A stretch of 64,000 nucleotides of DNA from Hyphomicrobiales bacterium (GTDB lineage Bacteria; Pseudomonadota; Alphaproteobacteria; Rhizobiales; Rhizobiaceae): positions 310,001-374,000 of the forward strand of contig UCMW01000007.1 of the NCBI GenBank assembly GCA_900473745.1. Reading direction: 5' to 3'. The position numbers were made by a program, and so were the translations under genes. The notes beneath the pieces were generated by a model. It searched no databases and was not told the DNA's origin. It saw nothing but the letters and a program-made list of their open reading frames with translations. Of this stretch, positions 45,989 through 54,979 are shown one piece after another (positions within the stretch are counted from its first letter, which is position 1; every line of letters starts with the position of its first letter).

Positions 45989-46255
45989 ATGTCTGATGCC
46001 GCCCACGGCGTCGCCCGCGACCAGCTCCGTGCCTTTGTCGAACGCATCGAGCGCCTGGAAGAAGAAAAGAAGACGATCGCCGACGACATCAAGGACGTCT
46101 ATGGCGAAGCCAAGTCGATGGGCTTCGACACCAAGATCTTGAAGAAGGTCATCGCACTTCGCAAGAAGGACGACCAGGAGCGCATGGAAGAGGACCTGAT
46201 CCTCGACACCTACCTGGCAGCGCTGGGCATGATCGAGAGCCCGCCGGAAGGCTGA
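45989..46255 (+). CDS. DUF2312 family protein (GapR-like)
   Basis: 88 aa from the ATG at 45989, AAGGAG 8 bp upstream. The sequence [51 protein letters not shown] is the DUF2312 signature. The family includes Caulobacter GapR, a nucleoid-associated protein that clamps over-twisted DNA and assists replication. Several paralogues are common in rhizobia, so the GapR role is inferred from the family. Confidence 0.9.
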   Translation: MSDAAHGVARDQLRAFVERIERLEEEKKTIADDIKDVYGEAKSMGFDTKILKKVIALRKKDDQERMEEDLILDTYLAALGMIESPPEG

Positions 46256-46275
46256 GCCACATCAGCGAGCCAAAT

Positions 46276-46306
46276 AAAAAACCCGCCGAACCGGCGGGTT
46301 TCTTTT
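46276..46306. terminator. Bidirectional terminator, DUF2312 / DUF882 genes
   Basis: 9-bp stem AACCCGCCG / CGGCGGGTT with a 3-nt loop; A6 and T-rich flanks. Confidence 0.85.
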
Positions 46307-46332
46307 TGTCTGCAATTTAGCTCGATTGGGTA

Positions 46333-48216
46333 TCACGGAGCCCCGAAGCGGCTCGGATCGATCGTCGTGGCATCGAGGCGGAAGCCATCCGGCACAGCCG
46401 TTGCGGGCGCAACGAGCGAGCGAGAGACGACACGCGGAGCCTTGACCGGTTTGGTCACAGCCTCGAACTTGCCCTGGTTCAGCGCCCACTGCTCGATCAT
46501 GCCCTTGGTCAGCTTGGTACCGCCATACATGGCCATATGGGCGCGTTCGGCGTCTTCCTGACCGGGGCGGCCACCCTTCTTGGGCATGGTGGCTTCGGCA
46601 TTGGGCACGGGATCGGACGGCGCATCGAACATGTCGCCGAACTGCGTCGTGCTTTCCACGGCAGTGGTTTCCTGCGGGATCGATGCGACTTCCAGGGGTT
46701 TCTGCGCCGGCACGGCTGCGGGTGCGGCGGTAAGCTCGGCCTGGGCCGGGGCGCTCGACGGGATCGGCGCTGCCATTTCCGGAATATTGCTGTCTTCGAG
46801 GGCCGCAGCCGCTTCTGGCGACAGAATGGCCTGCTCGACTTCGTCAACCTCCGCCTCGGCCTCGGCCTGCGCTGTCGCCAGCAATGCCTCTGCGACCTGC
46901 GGACGAGCCGTCGGAACGGGCACAGCCATTCCTTCAGCGAGCAAGATGGCCTCGGCACTCGGATCGATCGAAGCGGTCATCACGCCTTGCTCGGCGCTCC
47001 CTGCCTGCGGCCGCGTATTGAGTAGCGTCGGAACCGGCACGGCCATCGAGGCGAGGTCGGCAAATTCATCTGTCGGCTGAGAGGCCGGGGCCGGAATGCC
47101 ACTGGAAACCTGCTGGAGCGCATCTTCTGCCGCATTGCGCGGTGGCTGGTACAGGGCCACCGCGAGACTGTTGTCGGCCGGACGCAGCGAGGGACGAGCT
47201 TGTGGTACTGGCGCCTCCGCAGCATCGACACCGGGAAGGGCAGCGACCATGACAGGTTCGGACGCGGTAACGACAGGCTGCTGGCGCGGCGCGGCGGGAG
47301 CCTGCTTCGGCGAAGCGACTGCCGGACGTTCCGCAGGCTCCGGAACATCCTCGACTTCGTCTTCGTCACCACCGCCGAACAGCATGGCGAGGAAATTGCG
47401 TGGACGCGACGAGGACTTTTCCTCGGCGATCATGACGGTATTGCCGGAGGCGACGCGGCGCTTGTATTCGGCCAGGGCCTGCTGGTAGCCCGGCAAGGGC
47501 TTGCCATCCGAGGGAATGTGAACGGTCTTGCCGTCGGGGAAAAGACGGGCCAGATCCTGACGGTTCATGCGTGGCCATGCCCGCACGCCGGCCACGTCCA
47601 TATGGACGAAAGGCGAACCGGAATTCGGATAATAACCGACGCCGCCGGCCTGCATCTTCACGCCCAGTTCGCGCAGCGTCTTCAGCGCGACGCCCGGGAT
47701 GTAGAAGTCCATCGCCGTGCCGCGCATGTGCTGGCTTTCCTTGGCGACACCCTTGGAGCGCGAACGCAGCATGGAGTTTGTGGCCGGAGAACGGTAGGCG
47801 GAGACGACCTTGATATAGCCCTTGGCGCGGGACTGGCGATAAACCTCCCAGACGAGGTCGAAGAGGCGCGGGTCCATCTTCGTCGGCTCGTTGCGGCGCC
47901 AGTCACGCAGAATGTAGTTGAGTTGTTTCAGACCCTTGGGGTCATAGCGGCCATTGCGCTTGAATGTGATCGAGGCGCGTTCGCCGGTGTGCACGAATTC
48001 GATGTTCAGCGTACGGTTCTGGGCGCTTGCCGTTCCGGCGCTTCCGAGAAGACTGCCGACACCCATGAGCAGCACGGCAACCAGTGAAAACAGCAGCTTT
48101 GCTGCCCACTGCGCAGACGCAAGCCGGGTGTTGCGCCCGCTTTGCGTATGGAGCGCGCTGATGTCCTGCGATGCCTGCAATGCAATCCCCGTCCGAAAGA
48201 CTACGTCCCATGCCAA
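46333..48216 (-). CDS. DUF882/peptidase M15 (YcbK-like) murein endopeptidase with long disordered tail
   Basis: 627 aa if started at the TTG at 48216; no in-frame ATG precedes the hydrophobic segment (about 39-66), so the start is uncertain. The catalytic DUF882/M15 domain spans about 70-225: VVSAYRSPATN, H163 and D170 in SQHMRGTAMDFY, and H205 in PFVHMDVAG form the zinc site. The remaining 400 residues are low-complexity (Ala, Pro, Glu, Val), likely disordered, and end with a short conserved patch GGTKLTKGMIEQWALNQGKFEAVTKP. It should trim peptide cross-links of peptidoglycan in the periplasm. Confidence 0.85.
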   Translation of the reverse strand: MAWDVVFRTGIALQASQDISALHTQSGRNTRLASAQWAAKLLFSLVAVLLMGVGSLLGSAGTASAQNRTLNIEFVHTGERASITFKRNGRYDPKGLKQLNYILRDWRRNEPTKMDPRLFDLVWEVYRQSRAKGYIKVVSAYRSPATNSMLRSRSKGVAKESQHMRGTAMDFYIPGVALKTLRELGVKMQAGGVGYYPNSGSPFVHMDVAGVRAWPRMNRQDLARLFPDGKTVHIPSDGKPLPGYQQALAEYKRRVASGNTVMIAEEKSSSRPRNFLAMLFGGGDEDEVEDVPEPAERPAVASPKQAPAAPRQQPVVTASEPVMVAALPGVDAAEAPVPQARPSLRPADNSLAVALYQPPRNAAEDALQQVSSGIPAPASQPTDEFADLASMAVPVPTLLNTRPQAGSAEQGVMTASIDPSAEAILLAEGMAVPVPTARPQVAEALLATAQAEAEAEVDEVEQAILSPEAAAALEDSNIPEMAAPIPSSAPAQAELTAAPAAVPAQKPLEVASIPQETTAVESTTQFGDMFDAPSDPVPNAEATMPKKGGRPGQEDAERAHMAMYGGTKLTKGMIEQWALNQGKFEAVTKPVKAPRVVSRSLVAPATAVPDGFRLDATTIDPSRFGAP

Positions 48217-48245
48217 CCGAAATGAACGTCAAATGCGGTCATAGC

Positions 48246-48259
48246 ATGGCAAATTTGCC
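48246..48259. promoter_or_regulatory. Perfect 14-bp palindrome before the DUF882 gene
   Basis: TGGCAAATTTGCCA, about 30 bp upstream of the likely start of the DUF882 gene; candidate operator. Confidence 0.4.
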
Positions 48260-48317
48260 ACATCCGCACAAGCGGTTCGATTATAGTGAACGCTTGACTA
48301 ACAAATGCTTAGCCCTT

Positions 48318-48339
48318 GGGTAAGCGATTAAGCTTACCC
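48318..48339. promoter_or_regulatory. 8-bp-arm inverted repeat between the NtrC-like and DUF882 genes
   Basis: GGGTAAGC / GCTTACCC with a 6-bp centre. No T run on the minus strand, so it is unlikely to terminate the NtrC-like gene. Confidence 0.35.
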
Positions 48340-48368
48340 CAGAGTTAACACCGAACGGTTGAGACAAA

Positions 48369-49916
48369 TCAAGCCGCATCCTTTTGCGGGTCGTCGGGGT
48401 CGATTCCGTAATCTTTGAGCTTCCGGTAGAGCGTCGAGCGGCCGATCCCAAGCGTTCGCGCCACCTGGCTCATCTGGCCGCGGTAGAATTTCAGCGCGAA
48501 GCGGATCAGTTCTTCCTCGATTTCCGCGAGCTTGCGTACATTGCCGGCTTCGTCGGTACTCACGATGACATTGCCGGATGCAGCCCCGCCGAAACCTGTG
48601 GATGGAGCCGAATAGCCGCTGGCGAAGGTGGCCGCACGCTCGGCGAGAGCTGCCTGAACTTTGGCGATCGGGCTTTGCTCGGGCACGGCCGGGTGCGAAT
48701 CCATGCTGCTCGTACCGCTGCGGTGGCCGTTTACCTGCGCGGCGATCTGCGGGAAGTCCCGTTCCCGGAGGCTTGCGCCGTCGGCAAGCACGACGGCACG
48801 GAAGATGGCGTTTTCGAGCTGGCGCGTGTTGCCCGGCCATTCGAAGGACGTGAGTAGCGCGAGCGCCGATGGATCGACCTGGAGCGTGCGGGGCAAGCGC
48901 TGCTCCAGCGAAAACCGTTCGACGAAGGCGCGGATCAGATGCGGTATGTCTTCCTTGCGTCGACGCAGGGATGCAATGGTAATGGGGAAGACGTTCAGGC
49001 GGTAATAGAGATCCTCTCGGAAACGCCCGGCCTTGACCTCCTCGATCAGATCCTTGTTGGTCGCGAGGATGAGCCGGACATTGGCCTTCACTGGCCGCTG
49101 CTGCGCGCCACGTTGGACCTCGCCGGTCTGGGCGATCTCCAGGAGGCGAATCTGGCCTGCGGGAGGCAATTCACTGATTTCCTCGATGAAGAGCGTGCCG
49201 CCCTCGGCCTCCGTGACCTTGCCCGGAAGCCCCTCGCTTCCAAACAAAACCTCTTCGATCAGGCTGGGTGACATCGCATTGCAGTTGAACGACACGAAGG
49301 GACGCGAGGAACGATCGCTGGCGGCATGGATCGCACGCGCGACGAGTTCCTTGCCGACCCCGGCCTCCCCTTCCAGCATCACGGGGATCATCGATTGCGC
49401 CGCCCGGCGGCCGAGTTCGACCACCCGCGACATGGCGGCACTCGCGGCGACCACATCCGAGAAGCTGACGGAGCCGCTGCGGGCGCGACGCGGTGTGCGT
49501 CCCTGCAGGCTGGTCCGATGGATCTTGAGTGCCGATTCGATTGCGCCGATCAGGCGCTCCTGGGTGATCGGCTTGACCAAAAAGTCGAATGCGCCGGCAC
49601 GCACGGCATCGAGTGCCGTTTCCGTCGCCCCGTCTGCCGTGCCGACGATCACGGGGACGACCGGATTGATTTCGGCCAGCATGGGGATCACGGTCGGGTT
49701 CAGTCCCTCCGTCGAGGCGGCGTCGATGACAACGACGCCGATTGAATCGCGGTGACGGCGGAAGAGGTCGATACCGGCATGCGCCGTATCCGCGACATGA
49801 ACTGTATGGCCGTGCGCTTCGATGGCAGCCTTCATGCTGCGGCGCTCGGCGGCATCTTCATCGATGAGTAGAATCTGTGCAGTCAACTTGCGCTCCCCGA
49901 GGCTGTTTTGGCGCAT
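48369..49916 (-). CDS. NtrC-family response regulator lacking the GAFTGA motif
   Basis: 515 aa. Receiver domain about 12-130 with D65 in VVVIDAAS and K115 in FLVKP, an AAA+ core with Walker A EGEAGVGKE (182-190), and a Fis-type HTH at the C-terminus (SQVARTLGIGRSTLYRKLKDYGID). In sigma-54 activators a loop bearing GAFTGA lies between LFG and GGTLF; here that stretch (residues 224-243) is about 9 residues shorter and has no GAFTGA. The Walker B reads GGTLFIEEI, with Glu for the usual Asp. It therefore probably does not remodel sigma-54 polymerase. The ATG at 49916 has AGGAG; a TTG at 49886 is an alternative. Confidence 0.85.
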   Translation of the reverse strand: MRQNSLGERKLTAQILLIDEDAAERRSMKAAIEAHGHTVHVADTAHAGIDLFRRHRDSIGVVVIDAASTEGLNPTVIPMLAEINPVVPVIVGTADGATETALDAVRAGAFDFLVKPITQERLIGAIESALKIHRTSLQGRTPRRARSGSVSFSDVVAASAAMSRVVELGRRAAQSMIPVMLEGEAGVGKELVARAIHAASDRSSRPFVSFNCNAMSPSLIEEVLFGSEGLPGKVTEAEGGTLFIEEISELPPAGQIRLLEIAQTGEVQRGAQQRPVKANVRLILATNKDLIEEVKAGRFREDLYYRLNVFPITIASLRRRKEDIPHLIRAFVERFSLEQRLPRTLQVDPSALALLTSFEWPGNTRQLENAIFRAVVLADGASLRERDFPQIAAQVNGHRSGTSSMDSHPAVPEQSPIAKVQAALAERAATFASGYSAPSTGFGGAASGNVIVSTDEAGNVRKLAEIEEELIRFALKFYRGQMSQVARTLGIGRSTLYRKLKDYGIDPDDPQKDAA

Positions 49917-49990
49917 TTGCGCTCCTGGGTTATCGCGGTGACCCTGCCAGAAAGGCCTGAAGATGTTCTTGGAAGAAAGCCTAACATTTT

Positions 49991-50007
49991 AACGGTCCTT
50001 AACCGTT
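49991..50007. promoter_or_regulatory. Inverted repeat between divergent NtrC-like and pepF genes
   Basis: AACGGT / ACCGTT with a 5-bp centre, inside TTTTAAC...TTAACCGTTTA. Reads as two TTAAC-type half-sites with 6-bp spacing, one short of a CtrA box. It may be an autoregulatory site of the NtrC-like protein. Confidence 0.35.
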
Positions 50008-50136
50008 TATGGCACAATCCACAGAGAGCCCCTTTCGTGCGGAATTAAGTCGCATCACGCTGGTACACACGGCTGCTTGCCCATTGACGGACGACTGACT
50101 ACATCTCCGGAACGAACGAGAGAAAAGGATATCGCC

Positions 50137-51987
50137 ATGACGATCGACCGCCGCCCGGTCTCGAGCCCCGCGCCCCAGACCTCCGCGAACCGCGACCAGA
50201 CACTCGGCGACCTGCCCCTTTGGAAGCTGGACGATCTCTATCCCGGCCAGACCTCGGCAGAATTCCTCGGCGCCGTCGAGAAGGCAGGCTCGGACGCACT
50301 CGCCTTCGAGACCAAATGGAAGGGCAAGCTCGCGATCGCGGCCGAAACCGTCGGTGAGAATTCGCTGGCCCAGGCCCTGCGCGAAATGGACGCGCTGGAA
50401 GACCTGCTCGGCCGCATCGCATCTTATGCCGGCCTCACCTATTATTCCGACATGACGAACCCGGCGAATGGCAAGTTCTTCGGCGATATCCAGGCCAAGC
50501 TCACCGACATGTCGTCGCGCCTCCTGTTCTTCCCGCTGGAACTGAACCGCCTGGCCGACGATGCTGTCGATACCGCTATGGACCGCGATCCGGCGCTCGC
50601 CCACTTCCGCCCCTGGATCGTGGATCTGCGCAAAGACAAGCCCTTCCAGCTAGACGACCGGATCGAACAGCTGTTCCTTGAAAAGTCCCAGACAGGTGCC
50701 GCTGCCTTCAACCGCCTCTTCGACGAGACGCTGGCTTCGCTGCGCTTCAAGGTCGGCGACGATGAGATGCCGCTCGAGCCGACGCTTACACTTCTGCAGG
50801 ACGCCAATCCGGAAAAGCGCAAGCTGGCGGCCGAAGCGCTGTCGAAGACCTTCAAGGACAATATCCGCGTCTTCACTTTGGTGACCAACACGCTTGCCAA
50901 GGACAAGGACATCTCCGACCGCTGGCGCGGCTTCGAAGACATCGCCGATAGCCGCCATCTCGCCAACCGCGTCGAGCGTGAAGTCGTCGACGCTCTGGCC
51001 GAAGCCGTACGCGAAGCCTATCCGCGCCTGTCGCATCGCTATTACAAGATGAAGGCGAAATGGCTCGGCATGGACCAGATGAATTACTGGGACCGCAATG
51101 CGCCGCTCGCAGAAACACCCGACCGTCTGATCGCCTGGGATGAAGCCAAGGACATGGTGCTATCGGCCTATGGCGGCTTCTCGCCCGAAATGGCCGAGAT
51201 CGCCGGCCGCTTCTTCGACGGCGGCTGGATCGATGCCCCTGCCCGCCCCGGCAAGGCCCCCGGCGCCTTCGCCCATCCGACTGTGCCTTCCGCACACCCT
51301 TATGTTCTCGTCAACTATCTCGGCAAGCCGCGCGACGTGATGACGCTCGCCCATGAACTCGGCCACGGCGTGCACCAGGTTCTGGCCGGCGGCCAGGGTG
51401 CCTTGATGTGCCAGACCCCGCTGACGCTCGCGGAAACCGCCTCCGTCTTCGGCGAGATGCTGACCTTCCGCGCGCTGCTCGACAAGACCACCGACAAGCG
51501 CGAACGCAAGGCCATGCTTGCCCAGAAGGTCGAGGACATGATCAACACGGTCGTGCGTCAGATCGCCTTCTACCAGTTCGAGCGCAAGATCCACACCGCC
51601 CGCAAGGAAGGCGAACTGACGGCCGAGCAGATCGGCGAACTGTGGCTATCGGTCCAGGCAGAGAGCCTCGGCCCGGCGATCAGGATCTCGGAAGGCTACG
51701 AGACCTGGTGGGCCTATATCCCCCACTTCATCCACTCGCCCTTCTACGTCTATGCCTATGCCTTCGGCGACTGCTTGGTGAACTCGCTCTATGCCGTCTA
51801 CCAGAATGCCGATCAGGGCTTCCAGGACAAGTATTTCGAGCTCCTGAAGGCTGGCGGCACCAAACACCATTCGGAGCTTCTCGCTCCGTTCGGGCTGGAT
51901 GCGACCGATCCGTCGTTCTGGGCCAAGGGTCTGTCGATGATCGAAGGGCTGATCGACGAATTGGAAGCGCTAGATAAGGCAGCCTGA
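50137..51987 (+). CDS. pepF: M3 family oligoendopeptidase F
   Basis: 616 aa from the ATG at 50137 with AAAGGAT upstream; a 20-residue in-frame extension upstream is not supported. Zinc metallopeptidase that degrades oligopeptides in the cytosol. The LGDLPLWKLDDLYPG start, the N-terminal oligopeptidase F helical domain, and the zinc motif HELGH at 406-410 (LAHELGHGVHQ) with a downstream Glu in ETASVFGEM are all present. PepF/M3 enzymes of about 600 residues are the norm. Confidence 0.93.
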   Translation: MTIDRRPVSSPAPQTSANRDQTLGDLPLWKLDDLYPGQTSAEFLGAVEKAGSDALAFETKWKGKLAIAAETVGENSLAQALREMDALEDLLGRIASYAGLTYYSDMTNPANGKFFGDIQAKLTDMSSRLLFFPLELNRLADDAVDTAMDRDPALAHFRPWIVDLRKDKPFQLDDRIEQLFLEKSQTGAAAFNRLFDETLASLRFKVGDDEMPLEPTLTLLQDANPEKRKLAAEALSKTFKDNIRVFTLVTNTLAKDKDISDRWRGFEDIADSRHLANRVEREVVDALAEAVREAYPRLSHRYYKMKAKWLGMDQMNYWDRNAPLAETPDRLIAWDEAKDMVLSAYGGFSPEMAEIAGRFFDGGWIDAPARPGKAPGAFAHPTVPSAHPYVLVNYLGKPRDVMTLAHELGHGVHQVLAGGQGALMCQTPLTLAETASVFGEMLTFRALLDKTTDKRERKAMLAQKVEDMINTVVRQIAFYQFERKIHTARKEGELTAEQIGELWLSVQAESLGPAIRISEGYETWWAYIPHFIHSPFYVYAYAFGDCLVNSLYAVYQNADQGFQDKYFELLKAGGTKHHSELLAPFGLDATDPSFWAKGLSMIEGLIDELEALDKAA

Positions 51988-52007
51988 ACCGGAGCCGCCG
52001 ATATCCC

Positions 52008-53171
52008 ATGCGTGACCACGCGCCCTATGCGCTCTTCCGCGACGACCGCGCGGGGACGAGCCTCGTCTTTGCCGATCCAGAGACGCTTGTCGTCGCTCGG
52101 ACGGCGGACGAGGTCGAGCCTGCGCTCGCCAGATTGGAGGCGCACCGGAAAGCCGGAAAATGGCTGGCGGGTTATCTCTCCTATGAAGCGGGCTTCGTTT
52201 TCGAACCGAAGCTGAGACCGCTCATTGAAGACGGGCGCGAAACACCGCTGATCTCGATGGGTGTATTCGACGCTCCCGCATCAGCAGAGCATCCACTCGC
52301 GCAAGCTCCGTCCAACATTCCGAATTCGCCGCTCTTGAGCGACCCGCACGCCGCCTGGGATCTGGAAACCTACCGCACCCGCTTCGACCGCCTGCATCAT
52401 CACCTGCGCAAGGGCGACTGCTACCAGGCCAACCTCACCATGCAGGTAGAGGCACATTGGGACGGCGATCCCCGTGCCGCCTTCTGGTCGCTGGTCAGCC
52501 GCCAGCCCGTCCATTACGGTGCGCTGATCGACTACGGCATCGGCCCGGTCGTCCTCTCGCGCTCGCCCGAACTCTTCTTCTCCGTCGATGAAGACGGCTG
52601 GATCGAGACGCGCCCGATGAAGGGAACGGCCGCCCGGGGCTCTACCGCGGAAGAGGACGCGGCGATCATCGCGGCCATGCTCGCCGACGAAAAGACGCAA
52701 GCTGAAAATCGCATGATCGTCGATCTGCTGCGCAACGATGTCTCCGTCATATCAGAGGTCGGCACGCTTTCGGTACCGAAACTCTTCGCCATCGAGACCT
52801 ATCCGACCGTCCACCAGATGGTGAGTTATGTCAGGGCAAAACTCTCACCCGGCATCGGTCTCCCCGAGATAATCGCGGCGCTCTTCCCCTGCGGCTCCGT
52901 CACCGGCGCGCCAAAAATGTGGGCGATGCGCATCCTGCATGACCTCGAGGCCGGCCCGCGCGATGTCTATTGCGGCGCGATCGGCTGGTGCGACCCGGCG
53001 GGTCCCATGCGATTTTCCGTTGCAATCCGCACCATCTCCCTTTTCAACGAAGGGCGCGCCGTCTTCAATGTCGGAGGGGGCATCGTCTTCGATTCGAAGG
53101 CGGAGGCCGAATACGAGGAATGTCTCTTGAAGGCGCGCTTTGCCCTGGGTGATCAATGGATTTCTCGCTGA
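52008..53171 (+). CDS. pabB: Aminodeoxychorismate synthase component I
   Basis: 387 aa, shorter than E. coli PabB (453) because the N-terminal domain is trimmed, as is common in rhizobia. It aminates chorismate for p-aminobenzoate and folate. The chorismate-binding core shows ETRPMKGTAARG, whose Lys is the PabB-specific residue (TrpE has Ala), ENRMIVDLLRNDVS, and FPCGSVTGAPKMWAM. It overlaps pabC by 16 bp. The glutaminase partner PabA is not in the window. Confidence 0.93.
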   Translation: MRDHAPYALFRDDRAGTSLVFADPETLVVARTADEVEPALARLEAHRKAGKWLAGYLSYEAGFVFEPKLRPLIEDGRETPLISMGVFDAPASAEHPLAQAPSNIPNSPLLSDPHAAWDLETYRTRFDRLHHHLRKGDCYQANLTMQVEAHWDGDPRAAFWSLVSRQPVHYGALIDYGIGPVVLSRSPELFFSVDEDGWIETRPMKGTAARGSTAEEDAAIIAAMLADEKTQAENRMIVDLLRNDVSVISEVGTLSVPKLFAIETYPTVHQMVSYVRAKLSPGIGLPEIIAALFPCGSVTGAPKMWAMRILHDLEAGPRDVYCGAIGWCDPAGPMRFSVAIRTISLFNEGRAVFNVGGGIVFDSKAEAEYEECLLKARFALGDQWISR

Positions 53172-53779
53172 TCGAGACGCTACGCTGGCAACCGGACGCA
53201 GGCTTCCTGCGGCTTGACCAGCATTTGCGTCGCCTTGCCCGCTCCGCCGATGCGCTCGGCTTTCGCCAACCGCAGGACGCCAAGGGCAGACTGGAGAAAG
53301 AAGTCTCCGGCAGCGAGCCTCTGCGCGTGCGCCTCGTCATGACCTATCGCGGCAAGATGGACGTGACCGCCACCCCCTTCGAACCGCAGGTGGAGGAGAC
53401 GGTCTGGCGGCTGAAGGTCGCCAAGACCCGTCTGCAATCTGAAGACAGCCTCTTCCGCCACAAGACGACCCGCCGCGAGCCCTACGAGGCCGCACGCGCC
53501 GAGTTCACCAAGCAGGAGGCCGATGAGGTAATCCTCCTCAACGAGCGCGGCGAGGTCTGCGAAGGCACGATCACCAACATCTTCGCCGAAGCCGCCGATG
53601 GCATGCTGCTGACCCCGCCGCTGACGAGCGGGCTATTGCCGGGCGTGCTGCGCGCCGAACTCATCCGCGAACGCAAGGCACGCGGCGAAGTCCTCAAACT
53701 CGATGACCTGCGCCACAGGAAACTCTTCGTCGGCAATTCCCTGCGGGGGCTCATCGCCGCCGAACTCATCGAAGAATAG
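53156..53779 (+). CDS. pabC: 4-amino-4-deoxychorismate lyase, class IV aminotransferase fold
   Basis: 207 aa, somewhat shorter than the classical 270-residue PabC. PLP-dependent: K103 in FRHKTTRREPYEAAR is the Schiff-base lysine, with EVILLNERGEVCEGTITNIFAE, the PLP-phosphate loop LLPGVLRAELI and FVGNSLRGLIAAEL. It cleaves ADC to p-aminobenzoate and pyruvate. The overlap with pabB supports the assignment over a branched-chain aminotransferase. Confidence 0.88.
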   Translation: MDFSLIETLRWQPDAGFLRLDQHLRRLARSADALGFRQPQDAKGRLEKEVSGSEPLRVRLVMTYRGKMDVTATPFEPQVEETVWRLKVAKTRLQSEDSLFRHKTTRREPYEAARAEFTKQEADEVILLNERGEVCEGTITNIFAEAADGMLLTPPLTSGLLPGVLRAELIRERKARGEVLKLDDLRHRKLFVGNSLRGLIAAELIEE

Positions 53780-53787
53780 GGCCGACG

Positions 53788-54135
53788 TCATCTGCGGCGA
53801 TAGAAGACCATGCCGCCGTGATGCAGAACGTCTTCGCTGACGAAGGTTCCGTCGGCTGTGAACCCCGTGTCGTCCCAGTAGTCGATATGGGTGCCCGTCA
53901 CCACATATCGCCCCTGATAGGCGCTTTCACGAGTGCCACGCGCTTCGTCGTATCGTCCGTTCGGCAGCAGTTCGTGTCGGATCCGTCCCTCTTCGGTGAC
54001 CCACATGCCGACATAGGGGTGGGTCTGTTGGATATTTGCTGTCTGCGACATGCTGTCCTCGGCAAGAAGGGGATGGAAAGGCGCCGACACCAGTGTGACG
54101 GCGATGCTGAAAGCAATGAGCTGAATTCGCTTCAT
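53788..54135 (-). CDS. Atu4866 family protein
   Basis: 115 aa from the ATG at 54135, 5 bp after GGAGG (the next ATG, 54138, is only 2 bp away). Signal peptide about residues 1-24 (MKRIQLIAFSIAVTLVSAP), then the domain HPYVGMWVTEEGRIRHELLPNGRYDEARG...YQGRYVV...IDYWDDTGFTADGTFVSEDVLHHGGMVFYRR, which matches the small beta-barrel family named after Agrobacterium Atu4866. Function unknown; perhaps lipocalin-like binding. It lies just downstream of an SDR gene on the same strand, in what looks like a LysR-controlled unit. Confidence 0.78.
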   Translation of the reverse strand: MKRIQLIAFSIAVTLVSAPFHPLLAEDSMSQTANIQQTHPYVGMWVTEEGRIRHELLPNGRYDEARGTRESAYQGRYVVTGTHIDYWDDTGFTADGTFVSEDVLHHGGMVFYRRR

Positions 54136-54146
54136 CATGACCTCCA

Positions 54147-54869
54147 TCAGTAAGGTGAACGGACGGGACGCACGACGATTTCGCTGACGTCGACATCGTG
54201 GGGCTGTTCGATCGCGTAGCGGACGGCGCGACCTATTGCGTCCGGCGTCAATGCGATGGCGCGATAACCCTTCATCGCTTCGGCTGCGACTGGATCGGTG
54301 ATCGTGTCGGCCAGTTCGCTTTCCACCACGCCAGGATGGATACATGTGACGCGCAGCTTGTCATTCTCCTGGCGCAGGCCGTCGGAGATCGCGCGCACCG
54401 CAAACTTGGTGGCGCAATACACGGCTGCCGTAGGCGATACGCTGAGCGCACCGACCGACGCGATGTTGACGATGTGACCGGATCCGCGTCGGGTCATCTC
54501 CTGTAGAACGGCTGCGATGCCGTAAAGGACCCCCTTGATGTTGACGTCCACCATGCGATCCCATTCCTCTACCTTCAGCGAGGACATCAGCGAGAGCGGC
54601 ATGACACCGGCATTGTTGACGATGGCGTCGACGCGGCCGAACTCCAGCCTTGCGGCCTCGGCGAATACTGCGACATCGGCGCGATCGGTCACATCCAGGC
54701 GACGCGTCATCACGCGACCGCCAGCCCAACGGATCTCCTCGGCCAATTTGTCCAGCCTGTCGGTCCGGCGTGCGCCGAGCACCACCGTCGCGCCGGCTTT
54801 TGCCAGTTCGTTGGCGATACCAACACCAATACCACTCGATGCACCGGTGATCAGAACGACTTTATCCAT
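54147..54869 (-). CDS. Short-chain dehydrogenase/reductase
   Basis: 240 aa from the ATG at 54869 (MDKVVLITGASSGIG) with AAAGGAAT upstream. Classical SDR: cofactor loop TGASSGIG, NADP-favouring Arg residues in LGARRTDRLDKL, NNAGV, and the catalytic Ser-Tyr-Lys triad (NIASVG and VYCATK). Substrate unknown. It is divergent from the LysR gene and upstream of the Atu4866 protein gene, with a 12-bp gap. Confidence 0.92.
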   Translation of the reverse strand: MDKVVLITGASSGIGVGIANELAKAGATVVLGARRTDRLDKLAEEIRWAGGRVMTRRLDVTDRADVAVFAEAARLEFGRVDAIVNNAGVMPLSLMSSLKVEEWDRMVDVNIKGVLYGIAAVLQEMTRRGSGHIVNIASVGALSVSPTAAVYCATKFAVRAISDGLRQENDKLRVTCIHPGVVESELADTITDPVAAEAMKGYRAIALTPDAIGRAVRYAIEQPHDVDVSEIVVRPVRSPY

Positions 54870-54979
54870 GACTATTCCTTTCATAGGTCACGCTTGATGC
54901 GCTTGTCAGGAAGGTAGGACCACGCCATTGTTGCGAAAAGCCGTCATCTGCTTTCGTCGATGGATAGAAATTATAACCA

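Noticed and set aside
48318-48339. Terminator of the NtrC-like gene
   Set aside because: The inverted repeat has no T run on the minus strand, so it was listed as a possible regulatory site instead.
49987-50010. CtrA box before pepF/NtrC-like genes
   Set aside because: The two TTAA elements are 6 bp apart, not 7, so the site does not meet the full consensus.
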